Assembly (NCBI GenBank): GCA_028274925.1
Contig: JAQCNR010000493.1
Coordinates: 1-10,157 of the forward strand
Direction: 5' to 3'
Source of the DNA: Halovenus sp.
Lineage (GTDB): Archaea; Halobacteriota; Halobacteria; Halobacteriales; Haloarculaceae
DNA length: 10,157 bases
Shown: positions 1-6,349 of the stretch, piece by piece
How positions within the stretch are numbered: the first letter of the stretch is position 1
Layout: each line of letters begins with the position of its first letter
The notes under the pieces: model-generated
The model's database searches: none
What the model was told of the DNA's origin: nothing
The model's input: the letters and a program-made list of their open reading frames with translations, nothing else
Program-made: the position numbers and the translations under genes

Positions 1-1
1 A

Positions 2-94
2 GTGTCACAACAGTTTTCGAGAGATACCTATCCAGTATCAATACCCAACCTCTTCTTCGACTCAATTGAGGAAGACCTGTGACAGTTGTGACAC
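2..94. repeat. 10-bp perfect inverted repeat, arms 2-11 and 85-94
   Basis: GTGTCACAAC at 2-11 is matched exactly by its reverse complement GTTGTGACAC at 85-94, with 73 bases between the arms. The spacer contains a second dyad at 54-75: TCTTC and GAAGA flank the perfect palindrome CTCAATTGAG (61-70), with a two-base bulge. The right arm is also part of a short direct repeat, TGTGACA at 78-84 and 87-93. The repeats are seen directly. Their role (regulator site, RNA structure or remnant of a small element) is unknown. The left arm lies at the window edge, so the repeat may be longer than shown. Confidence 0.45.
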
Positions 95-222
95 CCAGCC
101 GGTACTCTGTCGACCACCTCGTCCGAGAAGTACTGTATATCGAGTAGTCTCTTGTCGGTAGATGGGTTCATTCGGACAAGCTTAGACTCCTCTCCTCGAA
201 CGCGCACGCTCCGTCTATTCAT
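28..222 (-). CDS. Doubtful 64-aa hypothetical protein
   Basis: This is the only frame of any length in the AT-richer left edge. I do not recognise the protein. It is short, basic at the N-terminus (several Arg and Lys in the first 25 residues) and has one C-H-x-C-H cluster at residues 44-48, which is half of a possible metal site. For the gene: a TATA-like CTTAATTC on the minus strand (267-274) would place a transcript start about 20 bases before the ATG, and a 15-base dyad covers the start codon. Against it: the codons lack the strong third-position GC bias of the neighbours, no family is evident, and the frame could be open by chance. It could also be a remnant of a larger gene. Confidence 0.2.
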   Translation of the reverse strand: MNRRSVRVRGEESKLVRMNPSTDKRLLDIQYFSDEVVDRVPAGCHNCHRSSSIESKKRLGIDTG

Positions 223-234
223 ATTCTGAATATG
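220..234. promoter_or_regulatory. 15-bp near-perfect palindrome, candidate operator
   Basis: CATATTC-T-GAATATG has two perfect 7-base arms around a single central base. It covers the ATG of the small minus-strand frame and lies just downstream of where a transcript from the TATA-like box at 267-274 would begin. A dimeric regulator bound there could block expression. The symmetry is seen directly; the operator role is inferred. Confidence 0.35.
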
Positions 235-266
235 CCTCAGAGACGCGTATTCTGCCCTCTACAAAG

Positions 267-274
267 GAATTAAG
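267..274 (-). promoter_or_regulatory. TATA-like box upstream of the 28-222 frame
   Basis: CTTAATTC on the minus strand is the best archaeal TATA-like element in the left intergenic stretch. It is centred about 48 bases before the ATG at 222, which would give a transcript start near 243 and a leader of about 20 bases. AT-rich surroundings make chance occurrence likely. Confidence 0.25.
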
Positions 275-332
275 TTTCCCCCGACCGTTTCAAATATTGC
301 AGAACGCAACACGCCAGCGGGTGCGCCCAGTG

Positions 333-405
333 ACCGGTTGAAATCGCACAAGCGATTCAACAATCACAGGACAGCGAGGCTACTGTCGAACATTATTCAA
401 CCGGT
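333..405. repeat. Overlapping, mutually exclusive inverted repeats between tRNA-Phe and the left edge
   Basis: Two pairings share one arm. GTTGAAATCGC (337-347) pairs with GCGATTCAAC (352-361) through a 4-base loop and one bulged A. ACCGGTTGAA (333-342) also pairs perfectly with TTCAACCGGT (396-405). Because 337-342 is used in both, only one can form at a time. The segment lies immediately beyond the 3' end of the tRNA gene, on its transcript side, so it could shape the tRNA trailer or mark a small RNA. No T-tract follows, so a simple terminator is not supported. The structure is seen; the role is inferred. Confidence 0.4.
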
Positions 406-412
406 AACAGGA

Positions 413-486
413 TGCCGCCTCCCGGATTTGAACCGGGGACAGCTCGATCTTCAGTCGAGTGCTCTCCCAGTCTGAGCTAAGGCGGC
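413..486 (-). tRNA. tRNA-Phe (anticodon GAA)
   Basis: The reverse complement folds as a complete cloverleaf of 74 bases. The 7-bp acceptor stem is GCCGCCT/AGGCGGC (480-486 with 414-420), with discriminator A from base 413. The D-arm stem is GCTC/GAGC. The anticodon stem is CTCGA/TCGAG around loop CTGAAGA, placing GAA at 450-452. The T-arm is CCCGG/CCGGG with the loop TTCAAAT. The variable loop is 5 bases, so this is a class I tRNA. The CCA end is not encoded and there is no intron. A GAA anticodon reads UUC and UUU, so it carries phenylalanine. It lies 62 bases downstream of the creatininase-family gene on the same strand. Confidence 0.97.
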
Positions 487-510
487 TGGCAACAGTGTCG
501 ATGGCAGTCG

Positions 511-530
511 AGGAAAAAAGGATTACGATA
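511..530 (-). terminator. T6 tract after the creatininase-family gene; possible tRNA promoter region
   Basis: On the minus strand this stretch reads AT-rich into a run of six T (514-519), about 30 bases after the stop codon of the creatininase-family gene. Oligo-T runs terminate archaeal transcription, so this is a plausible end for that message. It is also 28-44 bases before the mature 5' end of the tRNA, where the tRNA's own TATA element should lie; GTAATCC just upstream of the T-run is a weak candidate. The two roles could coexist. Confidence 0.4.
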
Positions 531-548
531 CCCGCCGCCGTCCCAGAA

Positions 549-1319
549 TCAGACGTGGTCTTTCGGCATCAGGTCCTCGAATGGCTGGTCGTCCAGCCAC
601 GCACACAGCTTCACCAACTGCTCGGAGGCTGCCTCGAACATCTCTTCACCCTTCGCGGCAGTCGCGTCGGTCTGGTCGCCGAGCACGCCGTTATCGGTGT
701 TGTCGGCGGCGTCGTAGAACGTCCGCGAACCGAACTTCTCGGTGTCTGCAGCCTCGACGCTCGGGACACCGCCATCACGGGCCGATTCGAGTTCGTCGTC
801 GTGGACGAGTTCGGGATGGAGGTGTTGAATCATCGCTGTCTCTTTCGGACCGCCGTGGGGACCGTTGTTCTCGAAAATCTCGTCGACGAGGTCGGGGATG
901 CTGTCGTTCCACATCCACTCAATCGCGTAGATAACCTCCTCGTCGCGCAGGCGGCGGCCAACCTCTCGGAGGTGGTCGATATTGCCGCCGTGAGCGTTGA
1001 CGAAGATAACGCGGTCGATGCCGTGGTAGGCAAGGTTTCGTGTGAACGATTCGACGTAGTCACGGAACACGGGGGCGTCGACCCACATCGTGCCGTGGAA
1101 CTGCTTGTGGTGTGGGCTGACGCCGATATTGATGGTCGGTGTGCAGAGATAGCCGGTCCGGTCGGCAACTTCGCGGGCAAATCCTTCGGCAATGAGGTGG
1201 TCCGTCCCTTCGGGGAGGTGCGGGCCGTGCTGTTCGGTCGACCCCAGCGGGACAAGCGCGAGCGATTCCTCGGCAAAGTACGAGCCCAGGTCCGGCCAAG
1301 TCTCGTCGGCGAGATACAT
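549..1319 (-). CDS. Creatininase/ArfB-family metal-dependent amidohydrolase
   Basis: This 256-aa cytoplasmic protein belongs to the creatininase superfamily of dinuclear-metal hydrolases acting on C-N bonds. The family signature is intact: STEQHGPHLPEGTD at 27-40 gives metal ligands E29, H31 and D40, NAHGGN at 108-113 gives H110, and HGGPKETA at 155-162 contains E160, which matches the HAG-x-x-ET motif of the family. In archaea the best studied member is ArfB, the formamide hydrolase of the riboflavin/F420 pathway. Other members are creatininase and mycofactocin MftE. The motifs do not say which substrate this one uses, and no riboflavin or F420 gene lies beside it, so I give no symbol. It follows the sulfite-oxidase-like gene by 45 bases. 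That gap holds a TATA-like element, so it may be transcribed alone, together, or both. Confidence 0.9.
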   Translation of the reverse strand: MYLADETWPDLGSYFAEESLALVPLGSTEQHGPHLPEGTDHLIAEGFAREVADRTGYLCTPTINIGVSPHHKQFHGTMWVDAPVFRDYVESFTRNLAYHGIDRVIFVNAHGGNIDHLREVGRRLRDEEVIYAIEWMWNDSIPDLVDEIFENNGPHGGPKETAMIQHLHPELVHDDELESARDGGVPSVEAADTEKFGSRTFYDAADNTDNGVLGDQTDATAAKGEEMFEAASEQLVKLCAWLDDQPFEDLMPKDHV

Positions 1320-1340
1320 ACCAGCGAGGAGGGCTGCCGG

Positions 1341-1350
1341 CTCAATAACT
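1341..1350 (-). promoter_or_regulatory. TATA-like element before the creatininase-family gene
   Basis: AGTTATTGAG on the minus strand is centred about 26 bases before the ATG at 1319. This is the distance expected for a leaderless haloarchaeal transcript. It lies in the 45-base gap after the upstream gene, so a second internal promoter is possible. There is no purine-rich ribosome site close to the ATG; the only GGGAG lies about 28 bases away. Confidence 0.35.
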
Positions 1351-1364
1351 CTCCCGACTCTGCC

Positions 1365-1967
1365 TCAGAGTGAACTACGCCGTTCTTCGTTCCACGGGTT
1401 CGCAGTGTTGGAGTAGCCGCGTTGCTCCCAGTAGCCGCGTTCCTGTTCGGTGAGAAATTCGACGCCAGTGACCCACTTTGCGCCCTTGTACGCGTACTTG
1501 TGTGGCGTGACGACACGGAGTGGGCCGCCGTGGTCCGGGGGAAGCGCCTCGCCGTCGAGTTCCAGCGCGAACAGGACGTCGTCGCGCATGCAGTCTTCGA
1601 GTGGAAGGTTCGTCGAGTAGCCGTCGAGAGAGGTGAACATGACGTGCGCTGCCGCGTCGTCGACGCCTGCGCGCTCGGCGAGTGTCGGGAACGGAACCCC
1701 ACGAAAGTCGTTGTCCAGTCGGCTCCAGCCAGTCACGCAGTGGAAATCCTGCCGTTGTGTCTCGGTCGGCAGTTCCTGAAATTCCGCCCACGAGTACCGC
1801 AGTTCCGTCTCGACTGCGCCGGTAACAGTGAACGTCCACGTTTCGGGGTCGAACTCGGGCGTGTCGCCTTTCGAGAGGACGGGGAACTCCGCAGTTTCGC
1901 TCTGGCCGGGCGGCAGGCGCTCGCCGCCGAACTCCTCGTGGACGTCGGTGACATCGCGAATGGTCAT
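1365..1967 (-). CDS. Sulfite-oxidase-like molybdopterin oxidoreductase (YuiH/MsrP catalytic-domain type)
   Basis: This 200-aa protein is a stand-alone sulfite-oxidase-fold molybdopterin domain. The conserved cysteine that ligates molybdenum is C77 in DFHCVTGWS (74-82). Further family marks are the DGYSTNLPLED segment (115-125), matching the substrate/cofactor face, and GGPLRVVTPHKYAYKGAKW (147-165), matching the pterin-binding region. It lacks the heme domain and the C-terminal dimerisation domain of true sulfite oxidases. It also lacks a twin-arginine signal, unlike MsrP/YedY, so it should stay in the cytoplasm. The length suits the YuiH-like group, whose physiological substrate I do not know. 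A TATA-like box 27 bases before the ATG supports a leaderless start at 1967. The creatininase-family gene follows after 45 bases; no functional link is evident. Confidence 0.9.
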   Translation of the reverse strand: MTIRDVTDVHEEFGGERLPPGQSETAEFPVLSKGDTPEFDPETWTFTVTGAVETELRYSWAEFQELPTETQRQDFHCVTGWSRLDNDFRGVPFPTLAERAGVDDAAAHVMFTSLDGYSTNLPLEDCMRDDVLFALELDGEALPPDHGGPLRVVTPHKYAYKGAKWVTGVEFLTEQERGYWEQRGYSNTANPWNEERRSSL

Positions 1968-1989
1968 ACCACCACTTGGGACGGCCGAA

Positions 1990-1997
1990 TCCTAAAC
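1990..1997 (-). promoter_or_regulatory. TATA-like box for the sulfite-oxidase-like gene
   Basis: GTTTAGGA on the minus strand is centred about 27 bases before the ATG at 1967, which would start transcription at or within a base or two of the start codon. This fits leaderless haloarchaeal promoters and separates this gene from the aldehyde dehydrogenase message, whose terminator lies just upstream. Confidence 0.45.
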
Positions 1998-2031
1998 GCA
2001 CCGTTGTCTGGACTGTGAGCGCACGAGTTAG

Positions 2032-2043
2032 TAAAAAGAGAAC
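2032..2043 (-). terminator. T-rich terminator after the aldehyde dehydrogenase gene
   Basis: Eight bases after the TGA of the aldehyde dehydrogenase the minus strand reads GTTCTCTTTTTA, with a T5 run at 2033-2037. Short T-runs without a required hairpin end archaeal transcripts, and a new promoter candidate follows 35 bases further on. The opposite strand here lies between shadows only, so a plus-strand role is not supported. Confidence 0.5.
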
Positions 2044-2050
2044 TACACCC

Positions 2051-3646
2051 TCAGCGCCGAAGCTGGTTCAGGCGTCGCTGGAGGTCAGAGATGGCCGAGA
2101 AGCCCTTGGCGAACACCGAGTCCGGAACGCCCGGAATCGGGCCGAGCGGGCCGACAGCCGAGGTGGCAATCGTCTTCGGTTCGGTGTATCGTTTGATCCC
2201 TTCGGGGCCGTGTCGGCGGCCAATCCCGGATTCTTTGACGCCGCCCATCGGGGCGTCGTAGGAGGCCCAGCCGACGAGGAACGGGTCGTTGATGCAGACT
2301 GTCCCCGATTCGATCTGCCGGGCAACCTCTTTGGCGCGCTTGCGGTCGGCCGACCAGACACTCGCGTTCAGTCCGTGGTCGGAGTCGTTGGACTTCTCGA
2401 TGGCTTCCTCGGCAGAGGAGACCGGTTCGACGACGGCGAGCGGACCGAACGTCTCCTCGCAGGCCGGGAGCGACGTCGCCGGTACGTCGGTCAGAATCGT
2501 CGGTTCGTAGAAATACGGCCCGACTTCCGGGCGAGCGTTGCCGCCAGCCTCGACCGTTGCGCCCGCGTCGACGGCGTCGGCGACGTGGTCCTTGGTACGC
2601 TGGAGCTGGTCCTCGTCGATCATCGAGCCAACGTCGGAGTCGAACTCGAACTCTGCCCCGAGTTCGAGGCTCTCAGTCTGTTCGACAAACTCGGTAAGGA
2701 ACTCGTCGTAGATGGACTCGTGGACGTAGATGCGCTCGTTAGCGAGACAGAGTTGGCCGGCGTTGGTGAATGAGCCCTGAATCGCGCCGCGGGCGGCCTC
2801 CCCGATGTCGACGTCATCGAGAATTATCATCGGGTTCTTGCCGCTGAGTTCCAGCGAGCAGTCAATCAGGTTGCGACCGGCCTGTTCGGCGACGAGTTTG
2901 CCGACCTCAGAACTCCCGGTGAAGGTGAGGTAGTCGACACGCTCGATGACCGCCGAGCCGATTGTCGGGCCGTCGCCGGTGACGATGGTGACGACTCCGT
3001 CGGGGAGTCCCGCCTCTTCGAGCAGTTCGGCCAGTCGAAGCGCCGTGAACGGCGTCTTATCGTCAGGTTTCAGAACGACGCCGTTGCCAGCCAGCAGCGC
3101 AGGAATCGCGTCCGAAAAGGAGAGGACGAGGGGGTAGTTCCACGGTGAGATGATGCCGACGACACCCTTGGGGTCGTACTGGACCTCGGCGCTAGTCGCG
3201 ATTGGAATCCCGCTCGACCGCGATTCAGTCGCGAGGATGCTCGGGCCTTTGTCGGCGTAATAGTCGGCATTGAGCGGGACGTCAATCGTCTCTTCGAGGG
3301 CGTGCGCTCGTGATTTACCCGTTTCGAGTTGGAGGAGGTCGAGCAGTTCTCCTCTGTTGTTGGCCGCGAGGTTTGCAAACTTCGTGAGGACGTCGGCGCG
3401 CTCGTCGAGGCTCATCTCGCGCCACTCACTGGCGGCTTCGCGGGTCTGTTCGACTGCCCGGTCGACATCGTCCTCGTCGAGTTCGGGAATCTCGGCGATC
3501 TGTTCGTCGTTGACCGGCGCAGTGACCGGCATCGTCAGGTCGTACTCGGTGTCCGACGGGCCGATACGCTGGGCCAGCGCGTAGAGTCGTCGCTTGTTCC
3601 ACGCTGTCTCGGAAAGAATAGTCGCTTCGGGAGCCTGTGTTGCCAT
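2051..3646 (-). CDS. NAD(P)-dependent aldehyde dehydrogenase, succinate-semialdehyde (GabD2-like) type
   Basis: This 531-aa enzyme should oxidise an aldehyde to its acid with NAD(P), in the cytoplasm. Numbered from the ATG at 3646, the aldehyde dehydrogenase marks are all present: SPWNYP (167-172, oxyanion Asn 170), VLKPD with cofactor Lys 193, FTGSSEVG (242-249), LELSGKNP with the general-base Glu 267, NAGQLC with the catalytic Cys 300, and EETFGP (397-402). From memory of the family it resembles actinobacterial GabD2 succinate-semialdehyde dehydrogenases, including APMGG and RRHGPEG-KYTE near the C-terminus, so succinate semialdehyde is the likeliest substrate but not certain. A TTG six bases upstream (3652) extends the frame by two residues. 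A GGAGG at 3664-3668 lies 17 bases before the ATG and 11 before the TTG, so the start is open. The gene sits 26 bases after Hef and is probably co-transcribed with it. Confidence 0.92.
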   Translation of the reverse strand: MATQAPEATILSETAWNKRRLYALAQRIGPSDTEYDLTMPVTAPVNDEQIAEIPELDEDDVDRAVEQTREAASEWREMSLDERADVLTKFANLAANNRGELLDLLQLETGKSRAHALEETIDVPLNADYYADKGPSILATESRSSGIPIATSAEVQYDPKGVVGIISPWNYPLVLSFSDAIPALLAGNGVVLKPDDKTPFTALRLAELLEEAGLPDGVVTIVTGDGPTIGSAVIERVDYLTFTGSSEVGKLVAEQAGRNLIDCSLELSGKNPMIILDDVDIGEAARGAIQGSFTNAGQLCLANERIYVHESIYDEFLTEFVEQTESLELGAEFEFDSDVGSMIDEDQLQRTKDHVADAVDAGATVEAGGNARPEVGPYFYEPTILTDVPATSLPACEETFGPLAVVEPVSSAEEAIEKSNDSDHGLNASVWSADRKRAKEVARQIESGTVCINDPFLVGWASYDAPMGGVKESGIGRRHGPEGIKRYTEPKTIATSAVGPLGPIPGVPDSVFAKGFSAISDLQRRLNQLRR

Positions 3647-3672
3647 ACGCAAAATAACGGCCGCCTCCTACG

Positions 3673-6192
3673 TCAGTGTTCGGGCGAGTACGACCGCCCG
3701 ACAACCTCCCGAATTCGTTCGGCAGTGACCGACCCGACACCCTCGACCTCGAGCAGTTCCTCCTCGTCGGCGGTCATCACAGCCTCGACGCTACCGAGGT
3801 CTGCGAGCAGTGTCTGAGCAGTCACAGGACCAACCTCAGCAATCGAGGCGACGACGTATTCCTGCTGTTCGGACAGTGTCTTCGACTGTTTTTCGCCGTG
3901 GACGCTAATCTCTCGGCCTTCGTCGTCCTGTTCGCGGCTGGCGATGACTTCGAGCAGGTCGGCTGTCTCCTCTTCGTTGGCCGTCTGCATAATACTCGCA
4001 CCAAAGTCGACAGCCAGCGAAGCGAGTGCACCGTGAATCGCCTTGGGGTGGACGTTGCGCTCGCCGTAGAGGTCACCGCCCTCGATGACGACCACCGGGC
4101 GGCCGTAGTTGCGGGCGGCGTCGCCAACCTGCTCGAACATCGAGCGGTCCCCACCGGTCAGCGTATCCAGAAAGTCCTCGACTGTTTTCCGCTCGACGAC
4201 GACGCGGTCCGAGAGGACGTAGTCACCGACTGCCAGCGTCTCCAGTCGTGTCTCGATTCCATCTCGCGTCGAGAGGTCACGGGCAATGGTCGAGTCGAGT
4301 TCGCGCTGGTCGGCGACAATTTCCACCTGCTCGCTCTCGTCGCTTGCTGCTTCTGCGACGACAGCGTCTTCGTGGGTCTCCTGCTCGTCCTCGTTTACCT
4401 TCGACTCGTCATCTTCGGCCGCTTCTGATTCGTCATCTGCCGTGTCCTCGGTAGGGCTTCCGTCGCTAGCTTCTTGATTAGTGAACGAGCCCAGACCGGT
4501 CTGGCCGTCGCTGTTTTCTTCAGATTGGTCGCTGTCCGTGCTCGCAGTGTCGGTCGAGTCTGCAGGTGACTGCTCGTCCGCTGCGTCGGTATCTTCAGAA
4601 TCTGCGTCCACTTCGTCGAGGCTGACCTGCTGTCCGAGCGCCGCCTCGATTTTGCCGGCGGCGCTTTTGAGCGCGCCGAGTTCCTTTTTCATCTTCTTCT
4701 GGTCCTGTCGGGCCTTCCAGAAGTAGGCCTCGTCGCGGGTATCCTCGGCGAGTAAAACTGTGACCGCACCTTCGGTCTGGCGACCGGTTCGGCCCTTGCG
4801 CTGGATTGCACGAATTGCCGTCGGGACGGGTTCGTAGAACAGGACGAGGTCAACTTCGGGAACATCCAGCCCTTCCTCGGCAACGGATGTCGAGACGAGT
4901 ACCTCGAACTCGCCGGCGCGAAACCTGTCGAGGGTATCCTGCTGTTCGGTCTGTGTCATCCCGTCGCTTCCATCTGTGTCGGACTGGCCGACGAAGCGCT
5001 CGGCGGTGAAGTGGTCGTCCAGAAAGTCGGTCAGCGCTTCTGCTGTATCCCGAGATTCAGTGAAGACGATGACGCGCTCGCCGTCGTTGATACCCAGCGT
5101 TTCGGCGATGAGCATCCGCGCACGCCTGAATTTCGGGTGGAGGTCGTCGTACTCGCCAGATTTGCGGATGGCCATCTGGATGTTCGGGTCCGAAACCATT
5201 CGCTGGTCGGCCTTCGACGCCCCAGAGGAACGGGCCGCTTCCTGTTGGCGGTCCATGTATCGGCGGAAGGACTCGACGCTCTGGGTTTCGATGTAAGTCA
5301 TCGCGGTGCGCAGTTTCCGGACCTCGGCGAGGTAGCTCATCCCCTCGTAGCCGGCAGAGTCATCGCCGTCCATCAACTGCTGGAGGCGACCCTGAATCTT
5401 CTGAATCTCCCGTTCGGAGACGTCTGGGGCTGTCTTGCCGGTCACGCCGAGGTCTTTCAGTTCGACCAGTCGGTCCTTGATAACTTCCTGAACCAGGTCC
5501 CGAATCTGAGTAATCGTGTCTGGGAGTTCGAGTCGCTCCCAGTTGACCGTCGTCTGGTGGGTATACTCGGCGACGTCGGCGTCGTCCTCGGTCATCACCT
5601 CGACGTTGTAGACACCGAGATTCGAGCAAATTTCCAGAATTGCCTCCTCGTCGTCGCCGGGTGAGGCGCTCATCGCCGTCACCAGTGGGTTCTCGGCGTC
5701 CTCGTGGTAGCGTTCGGCGATGTAGTTGTAGGCGTACTCGCCGGTCGCGCGGTGGCACTCGTCGAAGGTGCAGTGCGTGACCGCCGCAAGCGAAATACGA
5801 TTTCCGACGAGGTCGTTTTCCACAACCTGTGGGGTGGCGATAATAATGCGGGCGTCCTCGAACAGTTCGGCGCGGTCATCGGGTCGAACCTCGCCGGTGA
5901 AGACGACAATCTCGTCGTCGGGGATTTCCAGCCCCTCGCGGTAGAAGTCGGCGTGCTGGGAAACCAGCGGTTTCGTCGGCGCGAGCAAGAGAGATTTCCC
6001 GCCGACGTTTGCGAGTCTATCCGCGGTGACGAGCAGTGAGACGGCGGTTTTGCCGAGTCCGGTCGGGAGACAGACGAGACTGTGTTCGTTCGCTGCCCGG
6101 TCGGCCAGCGTCAACTGGTACGTGCGTGCTTCGAGCAGTCCCTCGGTGACCAGCGGACGCTCGATTGTCTCACTAACGTCTGTCGCTGCCAT
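3673..6192 (-). CDS. hef: Hef-type DNA helicase/XPF-family structure-specific nuclease
   Basis: This 839-aa protein processes stalled replication forks and other branched DNA; it is the archaeal relative of FANCM and XPF. The N-terminal SF2 helicase has Walker A PTGLGKT (43-49, K48), Walker B DECH (144-147), motif III SASPG (175-179) and motif VI QRKGRTGR (464-471). A very acidic, Ser/Thr/Ala-rich linker, probably disordered, covers about 525-622. It contains QTGLGSFT (564-571), close to a PCNA-interacting PIP box. The XPF nuclease domain follows: VADQRE (626-631), GDYVLSDR (656-663) and ERK-x3-D (667-673). Tandem helix-hairpin-helix motifs end the protein (about 783-831, including EVEGVGSVTAERI). 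All catalytic motifs are intact, so it should be active. The start fits a TATA-like box 29 bases upstream and no leader. The aldehyde dehydrogenase follows after 26 bases but has no obvious link to repair. Confidence 0.97.
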   Translation of the reverse strand: MAATDVSETIERPLVTEGLLEARTYQLTLADRAANEHSLVCLPTGLGKTAVSLLVTADRLANVGGKSLLLAPTKPLVSQHADFYREGLEIPDDEIVVFTGEVRPDDRAELFEDARIIIATPQVVENDLVGNRISLAAVTHCTFDECHRATGEYAYNYIAERYHEDAENPLVTAMSASPGDDEEAILEICSNLGVYNVEVMTEDDADVAEYTHQTTVNWERLELPDTITQIRDLVQEVIKDRLVELKDLGVTGKTAPDVSEREIQKIQGRLQQLMDGDDSAGYEGMSYLAEVRKLRTAMTYIETQSVESFRRYMDRQQEAARSSGASKADQRMVSDPNIQMAIRKSGEYDDLHPKFRRARMLIAETLGINDGERVIVFTESRDTAEALTDFLDDHFTAERFVGQSDTDGSDGMTQTEQQDTLDRFRAGEFEVLVSTSVAEEGLDVPEVDLVLFYEPVPTAIRAIQRKGRTGRQTEGAVTVLLAEDTRDEAYFWKARQDQKKMKKELGALKSAAGKIEAALGQQVSLDEVDADSEDTDAADEQSPADSTDTASTDSDQSEENSDGQTGLGSFTNQEASDGSPTEDTADDESEAAEDDESKVNEDEQETHEDAVVAEAASDESEQVEIVADQRELDSTIARDLSTRDGIETRLETLAVGDYVLSDRVVVERKTVEDFLDTLTGGDRSMFEQVGDAARNYGRPVVVIEGGDLYGERNVHPKAIHGALASLAVDFGASIMQTANEEETADLLEVIASREQDDEGREISVHGEKQSKTLSEQQEYVVASIAEVGPVTAQTLLADLGSVEAVMTADEEELLEVEGVGSVTAERIREVVGRSYSPEH

Positions 6193-6218
6193 TCACTTGC
6201 TGTTTGTACTGCGTCGGG

Positions 6219-6224
6219 GTTAAG
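6219..6224 (-). promoter_or_regulatory. TATA-like core of the hef promoter
   Basis: CTTAAC on the minus strand is centred 29 bases before the hef ATG at 6192, giving a transcript with essentially no leader. Together with the pilin promoter at 6318-6325 it makes the 157-base intergenic region a divergent promoter pair. Between the two boxes I see only a weak dyad, GACG and CGTC around 6278-6290. Confidence 0.45.
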
Positions 6225-6317
6225 CGTTCGTGTACCTCGGTGAAAGTGAAACGGAACCGCGAGACAGACCGCAGGGGACGTCAGGCGTCTCTGGCGGCGT
6301 GGCGACCGTCGGCGACA

Positions 6318-6325
6318 CTTTATTC
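6318..6325 (+). promoter_or_regulatory. TATA-like box of the pilin-type gene
   Basis: CTTTATTC is centred 28 bases before the ATG at 6350. This is a strong haloarchaeal TATA match at the right distance for leaderless transcription. It also decides the start: the frame is open further upstream to a GTG at 6230, but that would place the promoter inside the coding region and put about 40 extra residues before the pilin signal. Confidence 0.6.
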
Positions 6326-6349
6326 ATACCAGATACGCACGGTTGCTTT

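Noticed and set aside
23..39. Small hairpin GATAC/GTATC over the stop of the 28-222 frame
   Set aside because: A 5-bp stem with a 7-base loop and no T-run is too weak to call a terminator.
459..1373. Plus-strand open frame of 304 codons
   Set aside because: It is antisense to the creatininase-family gene and overlaps the tRNA gene. Long antisense frames are expected in GC-rich haloarchaeal DNA, and the opposite strand carries intact metal-binding motifs.
830..1702. Second minus-strand frame of 290 codons spanning two genes
   Set aside because: It runs out of frame through both the sulfite-oxidase-like and creatininase-family genes and is Arg/Thr/Ser-rich, typical of a shifted frame of GC-rich coding DNA.
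1422..2773. Two long plus-strand frames (1422-2018 and 1976-2773)
   Set aside because: They mirror the sulfite-oxidase-like and aldehyde dehydrogenase genes on the minus strand and show no domain or promoter.
3676..5664. Plus-strand frames antisense to hef (3676-4428 and 5011-5664)
   Set aside because: The minus strand encodes every helicase and nuclease motif of Hef; these frames are shadows.
6230..6349. 40-residue N-terminal extension of the pilin-like gene from a GTG
   Set aside because: It would bury the TATA box at 6318-6325 inside the coding region and put about 40 residues before a signal that is normally at the extreme N-terminus.
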